From: Pseudomonas tensinigenes
Lineage (GTDB): Bacteria; Pseudomonadota; Gammaproteobacteria; Pseudomonadales; Pseudomonadaceae
Assembly: GCF_014268445.2 (NCBI RefSeq)
Contig: NZ_CP077089.1
Span: 2,411,501 to 2,475,500 of the forward strand
Length of the DNA stretch: 64,000 nt
Direction of reading: 5' to 3'
Below the pieces are notes generated by a model. That model was not told where the DNA came from. It saw nothing but the letters and a program-made list of their open reading frames with translations, and searched no databases. Every line of letters starts with the position of its first letter. The stretch's first letter is position 1. Positions 1 to 7,377 of this stretch are shown in pieces. The position numbers and the translations under genes were made by a program.

Positions 1-1568
1 TGGGCATAGCTCATGCGCACGTCATCGCAAATCAGCGCGAGGGCCTGCGGCGTGGCCAGTGCCTGGCGTTCGAAGAGTTGATGCACGCCTTCGCTCGGCA
101 ATGGCGCAACGGCTGGGTTCCATTGTTCGCGTTGCTGGCGGCACTCGGTGTCGCTCAGCAGCGACAATTCGCTCAGGGCGACCTCGGGATTTGCGGTGAT
201 GGCGTGCAACAGGTTCTGCCAATGCCCGGCCAACCGCTCGATGGTGGCGGGGCGGTACAGGTCGCGGCTGAATTCGATGTTGGCGTCGATGCGGTTCAGG
301 GAATAACTGACGTCCAGCGACAGGTCGAATTTCGCCTGCCCGCTGCCGGCATCGACAAAGTCCAGGGTCAATTCGCCCAGGTTCAGCGGCACCGAGGTGC
401 CGGCGTCCGTGCGCCAGTTGAACAGCACCTGGAACAACGGATTGATCTGCTGACTGCTTTGCAGTTGCAGGTCGTCGAAGCTCAATTCCAGCGGATAGTC
501 GGCATGGTCGAGCGCGGCCAGCGATTCGCGGCGCAGACGCAGCAGGAAGTCCTTGCAAGGCAGCTGCGGGTCAATCCGCACGCGATAGACCTGGGTGCTG
601 ACAAAGAACCCGACCAGGTCCTGAATTTCACTGCGATTGCGTGTGGCGTTGGGCACGCCGACGGTGAAATCGTCCTGGCCGCTGTAGCGGCTCAGGAGCA
701 ATTGCCAGGCACCCAACGCGACCACAAAGGGAGTCAAACCGTGCTGCTGGCAGAAGCGATTGAGTGCTTGCGCCAAGGTGGCGGGCAGGCTGAAGTCGTG
801 TTTGCCGGCCGCATGGCTATGCTGGTCATTGCGCGCAAAGTCCACCGGCAGATCCAGCGGCGGCAACGTCTGGCCCAGATAATTCTGCCAGTATTCGGCG
901 CTGGTCTTGCAGGCCGGGCTGTGCAGATAGTCGCCACGCTGCCAGTCGGCATAGTCGGCGTACTGGATGGCCGGGCGCGGCAGTGGCGCGCTCATGCCCA
1001 TTGCCGCTTGCGCATAGGCGCGGGTCAGGTCCTGCATCAGGATCGCGTTGGACCAGGCGTCCGAGGCGATATGGTGCATGTTGAGCAACAGCAAGTGCTC
1101 CGTGTCGGCGACTTGTAGCAGTGTCGCGCGCATCAGTGGTGCTTGCTTCAGGTCGAAGGGTTTGGCGGCCTCTTCGGCAGTGCGCCGGGCAATCTGCTGT
1201 TCGCGTGCTTCAGCGCTCAGGCCGCGCAGATCATCGAACCCCAACGGCAGCGTTGCGTGTGCATCGACCACCTGCATGGCTACCCCGTCGATCTCGACGA
1301 TCGCACTGCGCAGGACATCGTGGCGTTCGATGACTTTATTCAGCGCCATTTCCAGATGCTGTGCTTGCAGGGCACCGCTGAGGCGCACGGCGCGTGGCAG
1401 GTTATAGGCGGCACTGTCAGGTGTCAGCTGTTGCACGAACCACAGTCGCTGTTGCGCGAAGGAGAGGGGGGCCGGAGCCGGGTGGGGACGGGCAATGATG
1501 CCTTGGGATTGCTCGCCGGCATCTGCCATCAGCAGCGCCAGTACCTCATCATCGAGTAAGTCGTTCAT
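1..1568 (-). CDS. Non-ribosomal peptide synthetase, N-terminal part (pyoverdine)
   Basis: The visible 522 codons run off the left window edge. They start at ATG 1568 behind a weak GAGAG and open with a short acidic leader (MNDLLDDEVLALLMADAGE). A condensation domain follows: the conserved LSFAQQRLWF motif comes near residue 35 and the catalytic motif HHIASDA at residues 165-171. The last visible residues enter an adenylation domain (LFERQALATPQALALI). Because the protein begins with a condensation domain, it extends a peptide delivered by another synthetase and is not an initiation subunit. It lies downstream of pvdE in the same direction, inside a pyoverdine locus, so it probably builds part of the pyoverdine peptide. 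The substrate pocket lies outside the window, so pvdD, pvdI or pvdJ cannot be chosen. I see no TAAAT-N16-CGT box directly upstream; it may be read through from pvdE. Confidence 0.93.
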   Translation of the reverse strand, partial: MNDLLDDEVLALLMADAGEQSQGIIARPHPAPAPLSFAQQRLWFVQQLTPDSAAYNLPRAVRLSGALQAQHLEMALNKVIERHDVLRSAIVEIDGVAMQVVDAHATLPLGFDDLRGLSAEAREQQIARRTAEEAAKPFDLKQAPLMRATLLQVADTEHLLLLNMHHIASDAWSNAILMQDLTRAYAQAAMGMSAPLPRPAIQYADYADWQRGDYLHSPACKTSAEYWQNYLGQTLPPLDLPVDFARNDQHSHAAGKHDFSLPATLAQALNRFCQQHGLTPFVVALGAWQLLLSRYSGQDDFTVGVPNATRNRSEIQDLVGFFVSTQVYRVRIDPQLPCKDFLLRLRRESLAALDHADYPLELSFDDLQLQSSQQINPLFQVLFNWRTDAGTSVPLNLGELTLDFVDAGSGQAKFDLSLDVSYSLNRIDANIEFSRDLYRPATIERLAGHWQNLLHAITANPEVALSELSLLSDTECRQQREQWNPAVAPLPSEGVHQLFERQALATPQALALICDDVRMSYA

Positions 1569-1651
1569 CGGGCTCTCGTGGTTGGCAGCACCGTGAGCGC
1601 TGACGGCGTTGCCGACAGTCGGGTCCACGGCGATAAACATTCGGATTGAAG

Positions 1652-1677
1652 GCCGGCAGGACGGGTGTCCGGCCGGC
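1652..1677 (-). other. Stable hairpin between pvdE and the NRPS gene
   Basis: An 11-bp stem (GCCGGCAGGAC pairing with GTCCGGCCGGC, one mismatch) encloses a 4-nt loop. It starts 18 bp after the pvdE stop. No U-run follows on the minus-strand RNA, so it is not a standard intrinsic terminator. It could attenuate read-through into the NRPS gene or protect the pvdE 3' end; both ideas are inference. Confidence 0.5.
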
Positions 1678-1694
1678 TGCAAAGGTGCAATCGA

Positions 1695-3356
1695 TCAAGC
1701 AGTCTCGAGGGGCTTCTTGTGGGTGACCACTCGGCCTCCCTCCATCCTCACCAACTGATCGGCGACGTCGAAGTAGCGGTCATCGTGGGAGATCACGATG
1801 ATGGTCTTGCCCATCTGTTTCAGCTCCGGCAGCAGCTCGGTGTAGAAGATGCGCCGGAAGGCCGGGTCCTGATCGGCAGCCCATTCGTCGAACACCAGCA
1901 CCGGACGCTCTTCCAGCCAGGCGTTGATCAGCGCCAGGCGTTTGCGCTGGCCGGTGGACAGATCGGTGGTACTGAAAACACCGTCGTTAATGCTCACCTT
2001 GTGCGCAATCTCCAGGCGTTCCAGATAGCGGCTGGTGTCGGCCGGCACTTGTTTATCGCCCTGTACCAGTTCATCGAACAGGTAGTAGTCGGCGAAAATC
2101 GTGGTGAACAGTTGGCGATAGTCATCGCGCGCCTGGGCATCGACCACCTGGCCATTGAGCAGGACTTCCCCGCGTTGTGGCGCATACAGGCCCAGCAACA
2201 ATTTGATCAGGGTGGTTTTACCGCCGCCGTTCTCGCCGACGATAAACACGATGTCACCCTGCGCGATGTCCAGATTGACCGGCCCCAGTTCAAACGCTGC
2301 ACTGCCCTGAACCGGCGGGAAGGCGTAGTGCACGTTGTGCATTTGCAACTGTTGCACCGCCGTTTTGCTCGCCGCAGCGGAGTCGCGCAGGAGCAAGTGC
2401 GGTTCCGGCGAGGAAAACTGTTCGGCCAGTTCGGCAATGCGTTTGAAGGCAATGTTCGCGCGACTGACCACCGGCAACGTGGTGACCAGATATTCCAGTG
2501 GGCCTTTCATGTACAGCAGCACCAGCACGAAGCCGCTGAGCACCGCTTTGTCGGTACCGAGCCAGAACGATTGCAGGGCCAGGGCCAGACCGATCACCAC
2601 GAAAAACAGCATCGAGCCAAAGGTTTTTGCCACCACGAACGTGTTGATCGAACGGATGTGCGTGTTGCAGATGTAATCCGCCGTGCCCTCGATGCGCTGG
2701 CTGAACATGCGTTGGCGGCGCGGGCGATGAATACGCAGTTCCTTGGCGCCCGCGGCGATCGCGCTGTAGTGCTTTTGCAGCTCGTCCTCGGCTTCGCGCG
2801 CCGCTTCGAAACCTTTGATGCCTTTGGACCGGGCAATGTATTGCACGACGGTGCCGATCACGATCGCGATCAACAGCAGGGCAAACATCGGCAGGGACAG
2901 GTAGGCCAGGTAACCCAGGCAACCGAGGGTGACGGTGAAAGCGATCGCCAGTGGCGCAAAGGAAAACGCGAAATCACTGACAGTGTCGACGTCATGGGTC
3001 AGCACCGGAATCAGGCGATGACTGCGAAACCGTTCGATCTGCTCGATGGGCGCCAGCAGGACTTTTTCGCCGAGTGATTTACGCAGGCCGGCGATGATGT
3101 GCTGGCCGACATGGTTGGTGCCGATGTCCGACAGAATCGAGTTCAACAGGGCGAACGCGCAGAGGCCGGCAAACGTCAGGAGTACGGTGGCTGACGGAAC
3201 GCCGCTGCCGTTCAGGGCTTTGTTGATGGTCGCGAGCAGGGCAGTGACGCTGACGCCACCGAGCATGCCGAGCAGGATCGACAGCGCCACAACGACCCGG
3301 TAAGGCTTGAGCAGGCCGAGGACTTCACTGATGGCTCCGCGCGATTTTGTGGTCAT
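1695..3356 (-). CDS. pvdE: PvdE, ABC exporter for the pyoverdine precursor
   Basis: PvdE is a half-size ABC transporter of the inner membrane that moves the acylated ferribactin precursor from cytoplasm to periplasm. The N-terminal half (about residues 10-290) holds the hydrophobic transmembrane helices. The C-terminal ATPase shows Walker A (GENGGGKTT), signature LSTGQ, Walker B (VLVFDEWAADQDP) and the switch region ISHDD. I chose ATG 3356 (MTTKSRGAI..., 553 aa) over the longer ATG at 3389, because P. aeruginosa PvdE starts with a similar sequence and has about the same length. Its own iron-starvation box lies about 60 bp upstream at 3417-3440. It stands between pvdO and a peptide synthetase; fpvA, which separates pvdE and the NRPS in P. 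aeruginosa, is not here. Confidence 0.95.
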   Translation of the reverse strand: MTTKSRGAISEVLGLLKPYRVVVALSILLGMLGGVSVTALLATINKALNGSGVPSATVLLTFAGLCAFALLNSILSDIGTNHVGQHIIAGLRKSLGEKVLLAPIEQIERFRSHRLIPVLTHDVDTVSDFAFSFAPLAIAFTVTLGCLGYLAYLSLPMFALLLIAIVIGTVVQYIARSKGIKGFEAAREAEDELQKHYSAIAAGAKELRIHRPRRQRMFSQRIEGTADYICNTHIRSINTFVVAKTFGSMLFFVVIGLALALQSFWLGTDKAVLSGFVLVLLYMKGPLEYLVTTLPVVSRANIAFKRIAELAEQFSSPEPHLLLRDSAAASKTAVQQLQMHNVHYAFPPVQGSAAFELGPVNLDIAQGDIVFIVGENGGGKTTLIKLLLGLYAPQRGEVLLNGQVVDAQARDDYRQLFTTIFADYYLFDELVQGDKQVPADTSRYLERLEIAHKVSINDGVFSTTDLSTGQRKRLALINAWLEERPVLVFDEWAADQDPAFRRIFYTELLPELKQMGKTIIVISHDDRYFDVADQLVRMEGGRVVTHKKPLETA

Positions 3357-3416
3357 GGAGGTTTCCGCTTCTAGTGCCGCTAACGGCATCGTTTCAAGGA
3401 TTGGGCTGGTTAAAAG

Positions 3417-3440
3417 ACGAAACCCGTGGGCGGCGATTTA
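3417..3440 (-). promoter_or_regulatory. Iron-starvation (PvdS) box of pvdE
   Basis: On the minus strand TAAAT (3440-3436) and CGT (3419-3417) are separated by exactly 16 bases, the known PvdS promoter arrangement. The same spacing occurs at four other pvd promoters in this window. It lies about 60 bp before the chosen pvdE start, and the TAAAT sits in the loop of the hairpin at 3420-3455. Confidence 0.8.
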
Positions 3441-3455
3441 GCCGACCACGGGTTT
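3420..3455 (-). terminator. Intrinsic terminator after pvdMNO
   Basis: A 15-bp stem (AAACCCGTGG at one foot, one mismatch inside) closes a 6-nt loop. On the minus-strand RNA it is followed by CGUCUUUU. It lies 62 bp past the pvdO stop and would end the pvdMNO transcript. It overlaps the pvdE promoter. Confidence 0.7.
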
Positions 3456-3517
3456 ATCGAGGCTGAGGCGACGAGCGAGCGCCCAGAGCCGCCATGGCGG
3501 CTGCCGTTACCGCGTCC

Positions 3518-4432
3518 TTACAGATCGCGCGCGACGCGAAAACCAATCCAGTCGCCGCGGGTGTCGCTGTAGGTGGCGTTGCGGTTGCCCGAGCGCGAGA
3601 ACACCGGTGCTTCACCCCAGTCGTTGCCGCGAATGCGGCGAATCTTGCAATCACCGGTCAGCCAGGCGCTGCCATCACTCGGCGCGCCGACATAGTTTTC
3701 GTTGTAGCAGTCGGCGGTCCATTCGTAGATGTTGCCGTGCATGTCGTAGACGCCGAAGGCATTGGCCGGAAACTTGCCTGCCGGAGCGGTGAAGTTGTAG
3801 CCGTCGGCGGCGCCATAGGTGTTGGCGTGTTTAGCGATGCTGTATTCCTTGCCTTCATCGAAGGGGAACGGGAAAGGCCCGGTGCTACCGGCACGGGCGG
3901 CGTATTCACGCAGCGATTCGCTGACCAGTCGATACGATTTACCGGTTTTCTTCGACAGCCAGGCTACATAGGCCTCGGCCTCGGGAAAATCCATGCACAC
4001 CGCCGGATGTTTGTCGGTGTACTGCTTTTTCGGATCGCTGCCCGCGTAGTCGGGAATACCGGCCTTGCACGCGCGGCCCGGGCGTTTGTCGCCGTCGGGC
4101 AGCTGATAGCCGGTGTCGGCGAGGTAGGCGTCCCATTGCCCTTTGAGCACCTGGAAACGACTGATGGCCAGCGGTTTGGCAAAGGTCACCGGGTGCATCG
4201 GACCTTCGTCCGGCTCACGGCCGACTTCGTCATCCGGGGTGCCCATGGTGAAGGTGCCGGTGGGCAGCACGACCATTTCCGGGCAGTCCTTGCAGTCCTT
4301 GAAGACTTTGCCCGGTTTGAGCGGTTCGGCCGCTTGCGCCAGCCCTGGCAAGGCACAACCGAGCAATGCAGCGAGACCTAGCGCGGGCAACGCTTTCAAG
4401 GAAAAATTACGCAGTTCACTACTGTTCATCAT
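3518..4432 (-). CDS. pvdO: PvdO, formylglycine-generating-enzyme-like pyoverdine maturation protein
   Basis: This 304-residue protein has an N-terminal signal peptide (hydrophobic stretch about residues 14-33, ending ...GLAQA) and then a sulfatase-modifying-factor (FGE) fold: LPTGTFTMGTP near residue 60, NAFGVYDMHGNIYEW near 220, and GFRVARDL at the end. PvdO acts in the periplasm and is known from P. aeruginosa and P. fluorescens work to be needed for the last oxidation of dihydropyoverdine to pyoverdine. It is third in the operon pvdM-pvdN-pvdO, 43 bp after pvdN, and is followed by an intrinsic terminator. The start codon is one of two adjacent ATGs (4432 or 4429). Confidence 0.94.
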   Translation of the reverse strand: MMNSSELRNFSLKALPALGLAALLGCALPGLAQAAEPLKPGKVFKDCKDCPEMVVLPTGTFTMGTPDDEVGREPDEGPMHPVTFAKPLAISRFQVLKGQWDAYLADTGYQLPDGDKRPGRACKAGIPDYAGSDPKKQYTDKHPAVCMDFPEAEAYVAWLSKKTGKSYRLVSESLREYAARAGSTGPFPFPFDEGKEYSIAKHANTYGAADGYNFTAPAGKFPANAFGVYDMHGNIYEWTADCYNENYVGAPSDGSAWLTGDCKIRRIRGNDWGEAPVFSRSGNRNATYSDTRGDWIGFRVARDL

Positions 4433-4475
4433 GATTCTCGATAACAGGTTGAAAGGAAACGTGAGAGCGGGGCGG

Positions 4476-5759
4476 CTACAGCTGTTTGGCCAATAGCGCC
4501 ATCAAGCGATCGATTTGCGCCTCGTCGTTGAGCAGGCCCGGTGCGGTACGAATCACCGGACCCACATCGCGGTTCACGGCGTCGGTAACCACGCGGTTCT
4601 GCATCAGGTACGCGGCGACTTTGTCGCTGTCCTGGCCCTTGACCCGAAAGAAGGTAAAACCGGCCGACAGTTGCGGACTCAGCGGGGTGACGAGTTCGAT
4701 TTGCGGGTGTTCCAGCAGACGCTTCTTCAGGTAGCTGTTGAGCGCGTGGATGCGCGCTTCGACCTCGGCCTTGCCCAGTTGCAGATGCAGCTTGAAGGCT
4801 TCGTCCAGCGCCCAGCGATACTCGAAGGAGTGATAGCCACCGGGCGTCATGGTGGTGGAAAACGCTGTGGCTTCGGAGAAGGTCGGGGTGATCGGCGTCA
4901 CGTATCTGACCTCCTCGAAACGGCTGCAGACGATGCCGGTGCCGCGCGGGCCAAACATCCACTTGTGGGTGCCGGCGATGAAGAAGTCACAGTTCATCTG
5001 CGCGAAGCTCAGGTTGTCGACGCCGAAACCGTGCACGCCGTCGACCACATAAATGATCCGGTCAGCATCGCTGCGGCCACGGTTGTGCTTGTCGACGATG
5101 GCGCCGATGTCACCGATCGGCAGTTTCACGCCGCTGCCCGAATGCACCCAGCACATGCCCAGTACGCGGGTTTCCGGGCGGATGGCAGTGTCGATGGCGG
5201 CGAGGATTTCGGCTTTGGTCGCGGTCTGCGGATCCTTGAACAGACGGATCTTGCGCACCTGCGTGCCTTCACGTTCCTTGCGCAAGGCGAGGATGGTGTG
5301 GGTGGCGTAGTGTTCGTGGGCGGTGGTGAGGATTTCCTGATCGGGGCGCACATGCACACCGCCGTAAATCATCGTCAGACCTTCAGTGGTGCTGCCGGTC
5401 AGGGCGATCTGTTTGGCGTTGGCTTGCAGGTATTGGCCGGCCCAGACGCGCACGTTTTCCTCGCGCTGCTCGATCACGCCGAGGTCCCAATCCATGGCCA
5501 GGCCGGGATTTTTGTCGAGGGCGGCGCGATGCCGTTCAATCGCTTCGCGCACCGGTTTCGGGTGCGAGGTGATCAGGAAGTTGGAAAAGTGCAGGTAGTC
5601 CGGATCCTGGTCGAACAGTTGCTGCAACTGCGTCCACTTGCTGCGCGGCATTGGCGCAGCCGTGGCGGCAGCGCTGGCGATGTTCGGCAGGCTTGCGCCC
5701 AGTGGCAGCGCAGCGGCGAGCAGTCCGGCCTGTTTCAGAAAATCACGACGATTCCTCAT
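4476..5759 (-). CDS. pvdN: PvdN, periplasmic PLP-dependent pyoverdine side-chain enzyme
   Basis: This is a 427-residue class V aminotransferase-fold protein. The N-terminus carries a twin-arginine signal (NRRDFLKQAG, then a hydrophobic stretch to about residue 30), so it is exported folded with its cofactor. The likely PLP lysine is in FFIAGTHKWMFGP, with the upstream pocket motif VVDGVHGFG. In fluorescent pseudomonads PvdN converts the N-terminal glutamate side group of pyoverdine to succinamide. Its start overlaps the pvdM stop in an ATGA, so the two are translationally coupled. A producer with PvdN is expected to make succinamide or succinate pyoverdine; a PtaA transaminase is not seen in this window. 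Confidence 0.94.
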   Translation of the reverse strand: MRNRRDFLKQAGLLAAALPLGASLPNIASAAATAAPMPRSKWTQLQQLFDQDPDYLHFSNFLITSHPKPVREAIERHRAALDKNPGLAMDWDLGVIEQREENVRVWAGQYLQANAKQIALTGSTTEGLTMIYGGVHVRPDQEILTTAHEHYATHTILALRKEREGTQVRKIRLFKDPQTATKAEILAAIDTAIRPETRVLGMCWVHSGSGVKLPIGDIGAIVDKHNRGRSDADRIIYVVDGVHGFGVDNLSFAQMNCDFFIAGTHKWMFGPRGTGIVCSRFEEVRYVTPITPTFSEATAFSTTMTPGGYHSFEYRWALDEAFKLHLQLGKAEVEARIHALNSYLKKRLLEHPQIELVTPLSPQLSAGFTFFRVKGQDSDKVAAYLMQNRVVTDAVNRDVGPVIRTAPGLLNDEAQIDRLMALLAKQL

Positions 5760-7150
5760 GGCTGCGTCGTTCCCTGCGCGCTGGCCAGCGCCGGTTTCGC
5801 GGCTTTTTCGACCTGATCCCAGACGCGCAGGAAGTTGCCGCCCCAGAGTTTGCCGATGTCGGCTTCGGAGTAACCGCGCGACAGCAGTTCAGCGGTGACA
5901 TTGCGGATCTCGCCGACGTTCTGGAAACCTTTGACGCCGCCGCCCTCATTGAAGTCGGAGCTGATGCCGACATGGTCGATGCCGATCTTGCGCACGGCGT
6001 ATTCGATGGCGTCGCCGAAATCCTTGAGGCTGGCCTTCGGTTCGTCTTCGAGGATCGCGTAGAGGCGGCTGGCGTACAGGCCGAATTTGGTTTCGGACCA
6101 GGCCGCAATGATTGGGTCGCCCGGCATCAGCGCCATCGCCAGGTTCGGCAGGGGCGGCAGGTCGAATTCCTTGCGCAGCTCGTTGAGGCGATCCTGGGTC
6201 TTCTGGGTCAGCGGCCGCAGGTACTGCGAGAACGCGACGATTTGCACCACGCCGCCGCTGTTCTTGATCAACTGCATCTCTTTGTCGCTGAGGTTGCGTG
6301 GGATGTCGACCATCGCGCGCGGCGCCGAGTGCGAGGCAACCAGCGGCGTACGGCTCAGCTGTGCGACTTGTTCGAGGGCCTTGGTCGACATCTGTGACAC
6401 GTCGATGATCACGCCCAGATCATTGAGGCGCTTGACCGCCTGCTTGCCCAGATCGGAGAGGCCGTCGAGGGCGTCCGGTGAGTCATTGAGAAATGGCAGT
6501 GGGCGAGACGAATCCGCCCAGTCGTTGTTGCCGATGTAGCTGAAGCCGAACATGCGCATGCCGCGCGCCGTCCACAGGTCCAGCCGATTCAGATCATGGC
6601 CCAGCGGATAGGCGTTGAGCATGCTGATGAAAATCGCGAACTTGCCTTCGCCGTGCAGGCGGCGCATGTCGTCCGGGGTATAGGCGATCGCGACTTGATT
6701 GGGGTAGTCGCGAACCATCCCGGAGATGATCCGGTAGCGGATTTCCTGCTGGTTGCGGGCTTCGTCGATGAAGCCGGCAGTCGGTTTGTGGGGGGCATCG
6801 GGGCCGTTCCACATTTCCGGCCAGCCGAAAATGGTCAGCGCCGCGCCAGACAAGCGACCGCGACTGGTTTTGGCCAGATCGAACTGGCCGGAGCCATCCT
6901 TGTCGGCTTCGTGACCGTCGGTGCCGAAGTTCTGCATCAGGCTGACATGGCTGTCGAAAGAGAGCATGCGTTCGTGCAGTTCATCTGCCTGTTTCACAAT
7001 CCTGGCGTCATAGCCAAGGTCGTCCTTGAACCAGTGATGCCAAGCGGCAAAGCCTGCACCGGCGCTGATCGCCAGGGCTAAGGGCAGGCCGATGAATAGA
7101 GCCTTTTTCGAACGTGGTTTTGTCATTGCCATCTCAGTCGGGTTCGCCAT
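5756..7150 (-). CDS. pvdM: PvdM, renal-dipeptidase-like pyoverdine maturation protein
   Basis: The 464-residue protein belongs to the membrane dipeptidase (M19) family. It has a short cytoplasmic N-terminus, one hydrophobic segment (FIGLPLALAISAGAGFAAW, about residues 19-37), and then the periplasmic domain. The metal-binding motif is partly recognisable in LSFDSHVSLMQNFGTD, and VASHSAPRAM is a conserved active-site region. PvdM is reported to be needed for periplasmic oxidation of ferribactin by PvdP. It leads the pvdMNO operon behind an iron-starvation box at 7188-7211. Later in-frame ATGs at 7132 and 7126 are possible starts; no Shine-Dalgarno clearly decides. Confidence 0.93.
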   Translation of the reverse strand: MANPTEMAMTKPRSKKALFIGLPLALAISAGAGFAAWHHWFKDDLGYDARIVKQADELHERMLSFDSHVSLMQNFGTDGHEADKDGSGQFDLAKTSRGRLSGAALTIFGWPEMWNGPDAPHKPTAGFIDEARNQQEIRYRIISGMVRDYPNQVAIAYTPDDMRRLHGEGKFAIFISMLNAYPLGHDLNRLDLWTARGMRMFGFSYIGNNDWADSSRPLPFLNDSPDALDGLSDLGKQAVKRLNDLGVIIDVSQMSTKALEQVAQLSRTPLVASHSAPRAMVDIPRNLSDKEMQLIKNSGGVVQIVAFSQYLRPLTQKTQDRLNELRKEFDLPPLPNLAMALMPGDPIIAAWSETKFGLYASRLYAILEDEPKASLKDFGDAIEYAVRKIGIDHVGISSDFNEGGGVKGFQNVGEIRNVTAELLSRGYSEADIGKLWGGNFLRVWDQVEKAAKPALASAQGTTQP

Positions 7151-7187
7151 CGAGGTGCAGGCGCAAAGCCTTTGCTATCTGGGAGGA

Positions 7188-7211
7188 ACGAGTGGATGGC
7201 CGTGGAATTTA
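7188..7211 (-). promoter_or_regulatory. Iron-starvation (PvdS) box of pvdMNO
   Basis: Minus strand: TAAAT (7211-7207), 16 bases, CGT (7190-7188). It is 38 bp upstream of the first pvdM ATG. Confidence 0.82.
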
Positions 7212-7223
7212 GGTTGCCAGGTT

Positions 7224-7298
7224 AAAAGATCGCAGCCTTCGGCAGCTCCTACAGGGATATACATTCGATGTAGGAGCTGCCGAAGGCTGCGATCTTTT
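7224..7298. repeat. REPIN, GATCGCAGCCTTCGGCAG family
   Basis: Two inverted copies of a REP unit (AAAAGATCGCAGCCTTCGGC and its reverse complement, each extending to TCCTACA) are separated by about 16 bases. The pair sits between the divergent pvdM and pvdP promoters. The same family recurs at 36579-36678. Confidence 0.88.
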
Positions 7299-7308
7299 CA
7301 AACCCACA

Positions 7309-7332
7309 TAAATTTACCCGGGCAGCAAACGT
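7309..7332 (+). promoter_or_regulatory. Iron-starvation (PvdS) box of pvdP
   Basis: TAAAT at 7309-7313 and CGT at 7330-7332 with a 16-base spacer. It sets transcription to begin near 7340, which rules out the upstream TTG codon at 7339 as the pvdP start and favours ATG 7378. Confidence 0.82.
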
Positions 7333-7377
7333 TCTAGCTTGGATAAAGCCTGCTTCATGGCTGACACAGGTAGGGCA

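Noticed and set aside
78..1118. Plus-strand frames opposite the NRPS gene
   Set aside because: The minus strand reads as a condensation domain with HHIASDA; the plus-strand translations are low-complexity shadows.
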